Assembly: GCF_050947875.1 (NCBI RefSeq)
Contig: NC_134573.1
Location: forward strand, 71,239,315-71,303,314
Source of the DNA: Dermacentor variabilis
Taxonomy: Eukaryota; Arthropoda; Arachnida; Ixodida; Ixodidae
Length of the DNA: 64,000 nucleotides
Direction of reading: 5' to 3'
Position 1 is the first letter of the stretch. The number at the start of each line of letters is the position of its first letter. Below the pieces are notes generated by a model. It saw nothing but the letters and a program-made list of their open reading frames with translations, did no database searches and was not told the origin of the DNA. Position numbers and translations under genes: made by a program. Positions 12,201 to 20,375 of this stretch are shown here, piece by piece.

Positions 12201-15200
12201 GAAGGTCAGTTTTGCACATCTCGTTTCTTGCGATTGCGTAAATGGCAACAATGACTGGCCACTTCCATTATGAGAGGTCATAAAAAAATTGGCCTTTTGT
12301 GAAGGTCAGTTTTGCACATCTCGTTTCTTGCGATCAAAGAGGGGGGGGGGATTCATTCTTTATTTTTCTTTCATAAATCAAAGGGGCATGCTACATTCAG
12401 GTGAAGTTTTATTTTGTTAGTTTAAATACGAAAAAATTGGGTGTGCATTAAAATGAGGTAAATATGGTATTTTGTAGGAGGCATCAACGATCAAAAAAAC
12501 TACTGCACTGAGAAATGCACAGCGGGACTTCTATGACTGTACTAGTTGTGTAGGAGCTTCTGCAGTGTCGCCTGCTGAGCATAAAACTGAATTTAGTATT
12601 TGGCACGTGTGCTCACAGTGTCTCCCTGGTTTCAGCACCCATGGTGGCGTGTTCGGCTCCTTTGACGCTTTTGAGGGGCCCTTGACAAGCCAGACGAGTG
12701 CCTCGTTCACGGGGGCCAGCCCACCACTGCAGCAGATGTCATTGCGTGCTAGGACGTGAGTGTCGACTCTTTCCTTAGATTTCATTCTTGGGCTTTCAGT
12801 ACACTGGTCTCAGAAATGCAGATACAATATCAGGGTTCTCCCCAGAAATTTTTGAAGTGCAGACATCTGACTGAGAAGGAAGTGGGACGCACATGTACCG
12901 TATTTACTTGCATAATGAACACACTTTCATAATGAATGCTACCCCAAGTTTAGTCGTCAAATTTTTTATTTATTTTTTTCTCCCGGGTAATATACACACC
13001 CCCAAATTTGATCCCCTGCAGTTCCACAAATTGCCGCGCCGTAGCTTTCCCACTTTACCCAGTCCGGCTGATGTCATGGAAACAGAAGCAGCAGCCACAC
13101 TGCGCCTCCTTGCCCTAATGCTGTTCTTCTTTTTTTTCTTTTTCTCCCCGCCCCCTGCCACGCGCACTGTTCTTTTTTTTTTATTATTATTATTGCATCC
13201 CTTTTTTACCTGTGTGCACCACATACTTGTTTTTGGAATATTCATGTGCCATGAACGGTGCAAGTGTAGAGACACGGCAGCACACAAGCACACAGTGAGC
13301 AAATAGCACAAAACTGCCCACAAAACTACCCACAAAAGTTTGAGGAGCCCCCAGCAACCGGCGGTGCCAGCACAGTGACAGGCGCTTGCGGAGACAGCCA
13401 ATCAAAACGACGCTAGATAGTACAGAATCTAGCCTTACATTTTTTTTCTTTTTCTGGCAGCCACTCCTGCTCAGTGACAGCATTGTCAGGCCATATTAAA
13501 CATTCACTTACTAACTAAATTAACAAGCATGGTGTCACACACACAAGCTCAGACACGTCTCACTCAATGACCGCGGAAACTCTTTAAACGCTGGAGTGAG
13601 GAAGTGCGGTAGCAGGAGCGAGGAAATTGACATTTGTGCGGCTTCTGGCTTTGCCAAGAACTAAGCGACGAGAACAGACTTATGTCTCCGCCGCAGATGG
13701 CTTTCAAGATGGGGGCCGGCTGGCTGTGCCGTACGTAACAGCCGCCGGTGTAGAACGCCTCTCCTCTTTGCGCCAGTCCCACACGCAAGTTTCAGGAACT
13801 CCGAATGCCCACGATGTGGCCCGATTTCCGTCCATATCCGCACATGTGATCGCTTTCCTTTTAATTGCAGTATTGTGATCAACTCGGCATGTCTTTGCTG
13901 TCGGCACTTCCATGCTGATAGAGCAAACGCAGGAAATAGGAAGACGGACGGCGCACTAACCTAAGCCAAAGGAAGCAGTGTCTAAACACATCTACTACAG
14001 CATGGAGAAATGTACTACTACATGGAGAAAGCTACGGCAGCTAGGCTCGAGGCGCATACAAGGCGGCCATCTTGAAATGCCGATGCGATATGGTAAAGCA
14101 GATTTAGGGTCGTACTCAATTCTAATGTGCACACAATTTTTGGATCCATTTTATTGGAAGAAAGTGCGCATTAGATTCGAGCAAATACGGTAGTTGTGCA
14201 GATGTGCAGAAAACGAGCGAAGATTCTGTCTGCATTCACTTCTCAAGCGCATGTTCTCAGGGTCACTGCACATGAGTAATACCTTTGTAAGCTTCTTGGG
14301 CCTGTAATATGCGTAAACCTTAACCATGTAGCCTTCCAGTAGTGCAGCGGATTTTTTGAAGCCATAGAACATTATCAAAGTAAAGCAAACGAGGTATACT
14401 GCAAGGTGTAGGAAGTAAAAGAAAAAAAAAATTGCTGTACCACCTGACCATAACAGGGAAAAGCCTGCAGCACATAAAAGCTTTGACCTACAAATCATTT
14501 GTGCAATAGAAACTTTAGTGTGCATCTTCCATCTGGAATCCGCATCAAACTCTTATCGTAAACGCACTTGAGTCTCGGTACAAAGTCGTGCTACAGTAGA
14601 CTTTCATGAATTCGATCTCAAACTAAGATTCCGGCCTGCGCCCATGCATTTCTGTGGGCCCAAATATTTGTTTCAATCCTAGAATTCGCCTTTGCTGGAT
14701 CATTCAAGCTTGGTCAGTCAGCATGCACGCGCCTCACCCCTTTGGTGACCCCTTCAGCAGCAGTGCCTGTTTTGGGAAGCTTAAAGGGCAGTCAATGTGT
14801 TGAACACATGTGATCACCCATCAAAAGCTCCTATTTTCAGCCAGCCTTATCAGCCAGCCTTAGAAAGAGCTTCAGACAAAAACCATAGCTCACATTGACT
14901 GATTGCAGTGAGTGCACATTTGATTTGGAGGCAGGTTAGACGCTAGCAAATACTACCATATGAATTGGCAGTGTGTTTCGGCATTTTGATCTTGTTCAAC
15001 CCACCAAATTATACAGTAAGTTTTGTCGGTCTGGTTAAGGTTGAATTAGCGGAATTCGACTATACTAAACAGGGCGTTGGAACTAAATTTTTTGTTCTGG
15101 TTTCAGTTACGTTCTACTGAAAAAAAGTTTTGTCCCAGTTCTACTCCAGACAGAAAAAGAAATGTGAACAGTTTATAACAATTTTAGTTCGCATGCAAAA

Positions 15201-15982
15201 CTTCCGAAACAATGTAACAATAGAAACTGTTTATTCTTCTCAATAAGTGAATTATGAGTTCTGGGATCATGCTCAGTGCCTTGGGTCAAGGCACTGAGCA
15301 TGATATCAGGAGTAGCTCATCATCGGCTGTACTCGTCGAAGTAAGACCGCTGTTCTGATAAAACAAACTTAAAGGAACATAAACGAACAATAAAACTTCA
15401 GTAACAAAGCGTTGTACCCGTAGAAAACGAAACAATTAGCTCTTCAGTACACAAGCCCTAGGTTTTGCTACAATGCTGATCTGCTACTGTACCGTGCGGC
15501 AGGCTTCGATATGTGGAGCGTTCGCCCAGCTATCGCTTGCACTACGCAACCTGATAAAGGCGCTTATGCGGATGCTTGATACGCACTAATTCTGATGTTG
15601 CTTGGTTGCGGTTGTTTCAAATTGCCGACTTTTCCCGCGAACCGAAAACCGATAAAGATTTCGGTTTCATTCTGAAACAAAATAATGTTTTGGTTACATT
15701 TGCGTTCCGGTCAAAAATATTGTATTGTTTTGTTTTTCGTTTTTGTTTTCGTTCTGTTCCAACACACTGGTACTAAGTTCATTCATTCTTCATATTCATA
15801 CAATATTAGCATTTCATCATTGAAAGCAGAATCTGGTTTGTCCACACTTGTTTCCGTCGACAGGTTTCCACTCTCTGCCTTACATTTAGTTTTCTACGGT
15901 TCCCTTAATCATCAGCCATACATAACTCTGCAGGAGTCAACCGCTTCAAGTTGCACACATGCCTGGAACGCCACTTTTCTTT

Positions 15983-16049
<67 letters not shown>

Positions 16050-17873
16050 TTTTCTTTTTTTCTTTTCTTTTTTTTTTTTTTAGCAGCAAGAGACTGGGAC
16101 AGACTTGCTCACAAGCCCATCTGCCTTTGCCGAAGCTATTGTCACCCATATTTCAGAACAAACACCTGTTTCTAATATATTTGTTATTCACTCCTTATGT
16201 AACACTCTTGCAGCGGAATTTTTAAGGAAGTAGAGTGCAGTGGGCAATGTTCACTGTATGTAGTAGCGCTCATTGCTTTGCTGTAAATTGTTTGTGTAAC
16301 ATGGTTTAAGCAAAAATGAAAAAGAAACGTAGATGGTGAAAATTATCTGGCAACTCCACTACAGTGCTTCCTGTAGCCATTGTAATCTAGGGCATTGAAT
16401 GCCATAGCAAAGAAATGAATACTTCGGAGCAGGCTGTCTGCCTCTTCGCGTGCAATAGTTGGGATTAGTGTGTAACAGAGCCCTGCTCTCGTAGCAGCCA
16501 CGTCTTAAAGGGAGACGCTCTACGAAACAACTTTTTCTTTATTACTTGTACTAGAGGTTTCAAAATTCAGCCAGTATAGAGTTTTCGATGCAGATTTTAA
16601 ATGTCATTACTTTTTGTGTAGCTGTTTCAGTTTCCGAGTTATGGTGGTGTACAATGACAAAATATAGTAATCTTTGTGGGCACTTTTTTATGTACGAAAT
16701 TTTCACAAAAAGCATCGTGCTGTAGCTTGTTTAGCTCTTTGTAGATCACAAAGTGCCAAATATCTAGCCAAACACCATGTACAGATACTGAAACTATGCA
16801 AAAAGGTTAGAGCACTCAACTAATCTTTTTTCTTGATTCCCTGAAATATAATCTTGTACTTTTGCAACTACAGTTAAACCTGGATATAACGAAGTTGACA
16901 AAAGCTCGCAATTTCTCGTGACACGCAGGTTTTCGTTGCATGCAGGTTTCGCGTGAAGGCTCGTACAAATGATACAGAAACTAAAGCAAATAGCTCAAGA
17001 TATCCGTGAAAAAATAAATAGTAAAATCGACCTTCATCTCATCTCGCACCGAGAACTTCGAGGATGACGTAGGCCCTCGTCAGGGCACGCGAGCGTCCAA
17101 CTGCAGGCATAAATAAAGTTTCTCTAATCCAATCCAATGCCGTTATTATTGAGTTACCACGCCACGATGCAAAAAGGTCTGCCTGGCGTGTCACTCGAAT
17201 ATTATGTGGATGTAGTTGCCGCTTTACCACACACACGTGAATGCACGCACATACTTCGCAACCAGGCTGGGAGATTGTGCATGCAAGGGTGATGACTTGG
17301 GAGGCTGATTCTGATAGCACTGCACGATATCTGTCCTCAAAGGCTTTAACGCATGATTTGTAATGTGGACCAGTTCTGGAGGCAGTGCAACGTTAGAGCA
17401 CCTAATTTGTTCCTTAAATAGAAGGAACAACCAGGCTAGTTGATAGCGTAAGGCAAGAAAAGGATGAAACGAGATGAGGACATTGCCTTTCTCTTGTCCT
17501 CATCTTAGACTGTGATACCGTCCTGATAACTCTCCTCATAAACAACTTGTCTTCGGCAGCATATCTCTACATGTCTAACGAGAAGCCATTGCTTGACTTC
17601 GAAAATCATTCTCTGGTTGTAAATTGGCCAATATTTTGAATGAGAATCATACATGTTCAATTCATGTGCAGGGGTGCGGCAGGAAGGAAAGAGGAGGCAA
17701 GGAGTGGAAACCATGTGCGGCCACAAGTGGCACAGCAGAGGCCGCGGAAAGGTATCCCTCTGCTCCTCAAGTTTGCCATCGCAGCAGCCGTGGTCGGCGT
17801 CAACCTGCTCATCTATGCCAACCTGGAGTACTTCAAGTCGGATGTGCCCGTGCCTTCTGTAGTGAACAAATGA
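3135..17873 (+). CDS. LEM-domain inner nuclear membrane protein (LAP2/emerin-like), 5' partial
   Basis: Coding exons are 3135-3246, 5865-6048, 12636-12755 and 17672-17873, all bounded by AG/GT. Exon phases agree at every junction (1+2, 2+1, 2+1), and the sum is 618 bp, or 205 residues plus stop. Residues about 14-56 form a LEM domain: an LTNDELYTKLKEFG helix, the GPIV turn, then TTRNLYEKRLQRF. A proline-rich stretch, an acidic stretch (about 74-84) and a Ser/Thr-rich linker follow. The C-terminus has basic RPRKG, one hydrophobic helix (about 167-189) and a tail of about 16 residues. LEM domains bind the chromatin factor BAF, and this architecture is typical of inner-nuclear-membrane proteins that tether chromatin to the lamina. 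The family is clear. Whether it is the LAP2, emerin or bocksbeutel orthologue is not. The 5' end is not found, and the introns are full of transposons. Confidence 0.85.
3247..5864 (+). other. Intron of the LEM-domain gene
   Basis: A phase-1 intron of about 2.6 kb. Open frames inside it are short and have no recognisable family. No clear transposon ends were seen. Confidence 0.6.
5865..6048 (+). CDS. LEM-domain gene, exon with second LEM helix and acidic linker
   Basis: Acceptor ACGCAG|GC and donor CTCGG|GTATGC. The exon completes the LEM domain (TTRNLYEKRLQRFINSGG). It continues into a PKPPPSPP stretch and an acidic segment with EDEAENDDDYEG, ending on two bases of a glycine codon. An intronic T-rich run follows directly after the donor. 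The acidic linker is consistent with the nucleoplasmic part of LAP2/emerin proteins. Confidence 0.88.
6049..6868 (+). other. Intronic sequence of the LEM-domain gene
   Basis: Contains a T-rich tract (6063-6100) and no accepted exon. A short open stretch at 6423-6457 with AG/GT borders was considered and rejected because its phase does not fit the next exon. Confidence 0.5.
6869..7110 (+). mobile_element. Full-length tRNA-derived SINE (Ruka-like)
   Basis: The head has an A-box-like GCTCAGTGGCTATGG and a B-box-like GGGATCGAATCCCG, so it is tRNA-derived. The body carries TTTAGGTGCACATTAAAGA, ACCCCAGGTGGTCAAAAT, TCCGGAGTCCTCCACTACGG and TGCCTCATAATC, and the 3' end is T-rich. A perfect 12-bp target-site duplication, ACTTCACTGCCA, lies at 6857-6868 and 7111-7122. 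The layout fits the ixodid SINE family described as Ruka; that name is from general knowledge and was not checked by search. Confidence 0.88.
7123..8035 (+). repeat. Intronic sequence with a dispersed repeat copy
   Basis: Most of this stretch shows nothing recognisable. The piece at about 7805-7880 (GGCAAACGGAGG ... AGAGCAC ... AATAAAGC) is clearly similar, in the same orientation, to 38399-38470 in the first intron of eIF3m, so it belongs to a dispersed repeat family. It lies just before the LINE and may be that element's 5' region; this is inference. Confidence 0.5.
8036..11815 (+). mobile_element. Degraded non-LTR retrotransposon (CR1/jockey-type LINE)
   Basis: The pieces read in order as an endonuclease (INARSLVNK near 8048, IVTETWLHSD, AGDFNLPDVLW near 8440, LSDHKLVLLSI near 8714) and a basic linker (NPWVNREIVQLKRK near 8970). 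Reverse transcriptase follows: SPGPDGIPNEFLKRY near 9395, NYRPIS, QHGFRS, SGVPQGSV near 9955, LFADDCLVYSK near 10045, then a thumb segment. FADD, the catalytic pair, is intact, but frameshifts and stops break the frame throughout, so it is dead. A TA-flanked DNA element at 10423-11375 splits the C-terminal part. A CR1 or jockey-clade assignment would need a phylogeny. Confidence 0.85.
10423..11375. mobile_element. TA-flanked DNA transposon/MITE nested in the LINE
   Basis: The left end starts CCGTATTTACTTGCATAATG and the right end is TACGCGAGTAAATACGG, near-complementary termini. Weaker inverted similarity continues for about 90 bp on each side, including GTGCGATCATTACGCGGG near the left and GTGCGATCATTACACGGG near the right. 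TA flanks both ends (10421-10422 and 11376-11377). Removing the element and one TA rejoins the LINE frame as ...IEYASII..., so the borders and the 2-bp duplication are well fixed. No transposase was recognised inside, so it is non-autonomous. TA duplication suggests the Tc1/mariner/pogo group. Confidence 0.85.
11816..12134 (+). other. Intronic sequence after the LINE 3' end
   Basis: No gene or element was recognised between the end of the LINE-derived sequence and the tandem duplication. Confidence 0.4.
12135..12334. repeat. Two-copy tandem duplication, 101-bp period
   Basis: GCGTAAATGGCAACAATGAC starts at 12135 and again at 12236. The two copies match almost fully, with one A-run length difference and one base change, and end at CGTTTCTTGCGAT. 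Such high identity points to a recent duplication. A G-run follows at about 12340. Near 12441-12471 a sequence reading TAAATATGGTA resembles a further decayed right terminus of the CCGTATTTAC element family. Confidence 0.9.
12636..12755 (+). CDS. LEM-domain gene, Ser/Thr-rich linker exon
   Basis: Acceptor CTGGTTTCAG|C and donor AGGAC|GTGAGT are both strong. The frame reads THGGVFGSFDAFEGPLTSQ, then TSASFTGASPPLQQMS, and ends LRAR with two bases over. Its entry phase matches the end of the exon at 6048 and its exit phase matches 17672. No domain was recognised. The composition fits a flexible nucleoplasmic linker. Its place in this gene rests on phase and order, since the sequence has no diagnostic motif. 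Confidence 0.75.
12898..14190. mobile_element. Second TA-flanked DNA element with the CCGTATTTAC terminus
   Basis: The left end repeats the first 21 bases of the 10423 element (CCGTATTTACTTGCATAATG). The right end, GATTCGAGCAAATACGG, is its rough complement, and TA flanks both sides (12896-12897, 14191-14192). The interior differs from the other copy. It contains T-rich runs and a segment at about 13270-13320 sharing CACACAGTGAGC and AAACTGCCCA with the element near 22.1 kb. No transposase was seen. Confidence 0.7.
14594..15062. mobile_element. Tigger-type MITE
   Basis: The left end reads CAGTAGACTTTCATGAATTC. The right end, GCGGAATTCGACTA, is complementary to a CAGTCGAATTC-type terminus. 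TA lies at 14592-14593 and 15063-15064. The termini resemble those of the full Tigger element at 18091-20256. About 470 bp, no coding potential. Confidence 0.6.
15070..15769. mobile_element. hAT-like non-autonomous element
   Basis: Termini CAGGGCGTTGGAAC and GTTCCAACACACTG are inverted repeats with two mismatches. The 8-bp flanks ATACTAAA and GTACTAAG match at six positions, as expected for a decayed 8-bp duplication of the hAT superfamily. An 18-bp perfect palindrome (15266-15304) lies inside. There is no transposase. Confidence 0.6.
15266..15304. repeat. Perfect 18-bp inverted repeat with 3-bp loop
   Basis: ATCATGCTCAGTGCCTTG is followed by GGT and then its exact reverse complement. It lies within the hAT-like element, so it is most simply an internal palindrome of that transposon. 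Confidence 0.9.
15985..16046. repeat. C-run followed by (CT)n microsatellite
   Basis: Eleven C residues are followed by about 25 CT dinucleotides, then a T-rich tract to about 16081. It is intronic in the LEM-domain gene. Confidence 0.97.
16047..17671 (+). other. Distal part of last intron of the LEM-domain gene
   Basis: No exon was seen. A lone Tigger-type left terminus (CAGTTAAACCTGGATATAAC, preceded by TA) starts at 16871 with no clear right partner. A TTAAAGGGAGAC stretch near 16506 resembles the left end of the TTAA-flanked MITEs found elsewhere in the window, also unpaired. Confidence 0.45.
17672..17873 (+). CDS. LEM-domain gene, last coding exon with transmembrane helix
   Basis: Acceptor TTCATGTGCAG|G. 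The frame reads GAAGRKEEARSGNHVR, then PQVAQQRPRKG, then a hydrophobic helix (PLLLKFAIAAAVVGVNLLIY), NLEYFKSDVPVPSVVNK and a TGA stop. Basic residues before a single C-terminal helix and a very short tail are the tail-anchor layout of emerin and LAP2. The first base completes the codon left open at 12755. The 3' UTR follows directly. Confidence 0.88.
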
Positions 17874-17992
17874 GCAAGCTCGCCTCTCCTGCAACCACGA
17901 AGCAGTGCTTGCCACAGACTTTAGTCATCCTTTTAACTGTTTCGTCAACTAATGCATTTTAATTTTATCATGTTCTCTCCTCTGCCATGTCT

Positions 17993-18011
17993 AATAAAAT
18001 GTTCAAATAAA
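17993..18011 (+). promoter_or_regulatory. Poly(A) signals of the LEM-domain gene
   Basis: Two AATAAA hexamers, at 17993-17998 and 18006-18011, lie about 120-140 bp after the stop codon. Cleavage is expected shortly after, before the Tigger element that starts at 18091. Confidence 0.75.
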
Positions 18012-18090
18012 CGACTTGGCAACTTTGTGTTCTTAGTTTGGGTTGCTTCCCAAAGAAATGGCCTGTTTATGCAAATACATCAATGTGGTA

Positions 18091-20256
18091 GAGTCGAATC
18101 CCGATAATTCGAAGCCGCTTAATTGGAATTTTCGGTTAATTAGAAGTGAAGTGCTGGTCCCGTCAGTTTTGCATGTAATCCTATAGAAGAAATCGCTCGA
18201 TAATTCGAAGTCCTCATCCAGTAATATTGTTTAATTGGAAGTTAATTTTCAGCCGGGATCCTCGAGGTTACCGTCATTCTTTGGTAGAATGTGCAATTTT
18301 TCAAGTGTTGCAACAGTTCCGTGCTCCGCATTGGTGTCATCGCCACCGCAGCCGCCTGCAACGCCATCCTTCTTGGAGCGGCGCGATTATTCATTGCTAC
18401 GGCTGCCGTGGCCTCCGCGATCACCTCCGGCGGGAGGCGAAGCGGCTCCCGCCGGAGGCCACGCTGGTGCCATAGGTGCACGCAGCGCTGCATACTGGCA
18501 GTGGCGAGATTGTGCGAGATTAGTCTTGCAGCGTGCGCAGCGTACGTCAAGGCGTGTGTTGGTCGAGCGCCTTTGTGCGGGAAGCTCGTAGGCTAGGTTG
18601 TTCCACGAGTGATTCGGAATTGACTCTACCTAGTCGCGCAGCTTATAGCCATGGCAAACCGTGGCTCTTATCGCACGCTCGACCTGGCAACGAAAGTCGA
18701 GGTTTTGAAGGAAGTTGAGAAGGGAGGTGCCGCCAAACAAGACATAGCGCGGAAGTACGGGATCAAGCCGAACATGCATCAAGAACAAGCGCACAATAAT
18801 GGATGCATTTGAGAACGACAAGTTCAAGACTTCTCGGAAGCGAATGCGCACCGGCGCTTACCCAGAGTTGGAGAAGGCTCTGCTGGTTTGGATTAGGGAG
18901 GCCAGGAGCAACAAACTTCACCTCAGCTGAGACATCGTTGTGATGAAAGCCTGAACGCTTGCAGCTATGTTGGGGATCGATGACTTCGTTTCGTCAGATG
19001 GATGGCTGACTCGCTTTAAAGATCGCCATGACCTGGTTTTCAAGACCGTGTGTGGTGAAAAGGCGTCCGTTAACCAGGAAACATGCGCCACGTGGAAGGA
19101 CGGAAAGCTGCGTGAATATCTCGCCGAATACAGACCGGAAGACATCTTCAATGCAGATGAGACTGCACTCTTCTATCGGCTTCTACCAGAGAAGACCCTG
19201 ACATTCAAGGACGACGACTGTGCTGGGGGCAAACGCAGCAAGGAGAGAGTGTCTGTGCTGATCGCGGCAAACATGACTGGCACGGAACGATGTCGGTTAC
19301 TTGTGATCGGGAAAGCCGCGAAGCCGAGATGTTTTAAAGGCGTGAAGACGCTGCCTGTGGACTATGAGGCGAACAAAAAAGCGTGGATGATGGACGAAAG
19401 CTTCAAGAGCTGGATAAGCAAATTGGACCGCAAGTTTGCTGCTTCGAACCGCAAGGTGTTGTTCCTTGTCGATCACTGCAGTGCTCACGTGAATGTGCCA
19501 GCCTTGAGTGCAATACGCCTCGCACTTTTGCCTGCAAACACAACGGCTGTTTTGCAGCCAATGGACCAAGGCATCATCAAGAATGTTAGTCCTGTACAGG
19601 CGGCACCTCCTCGAGCGCATGATTTTGTGTATGGATAGCTCCACAAAGTACGAGGTGAGCCTGCTTAGTGCCATCCACATGTTGGCGCGAGCATGGGATC
19701 GTGTGAAGCAAGAAACAATCGCAAACTGCTTCAGGGCTTGCGGTTTTGTGGCAGCTTCTTCGGAGGATGCCTCTGAAATTTCAGCGCAGGAAGTGTCAAC
19801 AAGCGAGCTTGACGGCACTTATTTTGGTGATGCTCTCGGGGACGTCAATTTTGAAGATTACGTCGCCGTAGACAAGGCGGTCGAAACGTGCGGTGCGCTG
19901 ACGGATAGCGAAATTGTAGAGATTATTCGGCCCCAGGAAAGCGACAATGACGTTGAAGGCGAGCCGCAACCTAAGGCTGCCGATGTAGCTGCGGGCCTTG
20001 CTCTTGCGGAGCGCTTCTTTGCCGCTGAAGGTAACGCGGAAGAAGCGTTCCGCCACATCTACAGCCTGCAGAACTTGCTTTCAGCAGCGCGATTCGGCAA
20101 GAAGCAAAGCAAGATGACCGACTATTTTTCTTAGAGAAAATATTCGATTTCACCACAAATAAATGCTGTTATTTTTGTTTTGTGCTTAATTGGAAGTTCG
20201 TTTAATTCGAAGTTTTTTGCGGTCCCCGTTAACTTCACATTAACGGGAGTCGACTG
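18091..20256 (+). mobile_element. Near full-length Tigger (pogo-family) DNA transposon
   Basis: The left end is GAGTCGAATCCCGATAATTC and the right end is complementary to CAGTCGACTCCCGTTAATG, with TA at 18089-18090 and 20257-20258. The first base, expected to be C, is mutated to G. Sub-terminal copies of the TTAATTGGAA/TTAATTCGAA motif occur at both ends. A transposase pseudogene occupies 18651-20134, and a 13-bp GC-rich hairpin lies at 18424-18458. The element inserted just past the poly(A) site of the LEM-domain gene. Both ends are present, so it is complete in length but inactive. Confidence 0.92.
18651..20134 (+). pseudogene. Broken Tigger transposase (CENP-B-like HTH plus DDE)
   Basis: Starts ATGGCAAACCGTGG and reads a CENP-B-type helix-turn-helix (DLATKVEVLKEVEKGGAAKQ, then DIARKYGIKP). 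A frameshift follows near 18770, and two in-frame stops lie at about 18927-18953. From 18967 the frame is open: a second HTH (GWLTRFKDRHDLV), then the DDE domain with FNADETALFYRLLP (first Asp), VLFLVDHCSAH (second Asp) and NTTAVLQPMDQGIIKN (third Asp). A second frameshift near 19600 moves the C-terminal part, MILCMDSSTKYEV to KKQSKMTDYFS, to another frame. All three catalytic Asp codons survive, but the protein cannot be made as one chain. Confidence 0.9.
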
Positions 20257-20375
20257 TATAGAAGTTACATAAACAAGGATAAAATGCCTCAGAAAGGCTG
20301 GCCAATGTTTTGATAGCTGGACCTATCTCTGTCAAAGGCAGCCTTGAACATTAACACGAAAAAGGGTGTAGAAAA

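Noticed and set aside
12970..13483. Overlapping long frames on both strands near 13.0-13.5 kb
   Set aside because: They lie within the 12898-14190 DNA element and read poly-K/poly-F runs from homopolymers; no transposase signature.
15685..16083. Long open frame over the hAT-like element and the CT repeat
   Set aside because: It is mostly translated T-rich and CT-repeat sequence (poly-SL/F), with no domain.
18235..18596. Several overlapping Arg/Ala-rich frames near 18.2-18.6 kb
   Set aside because: This is the GC-rich 5' non-coding part of the Tigger element, before its transposase start at 18651.
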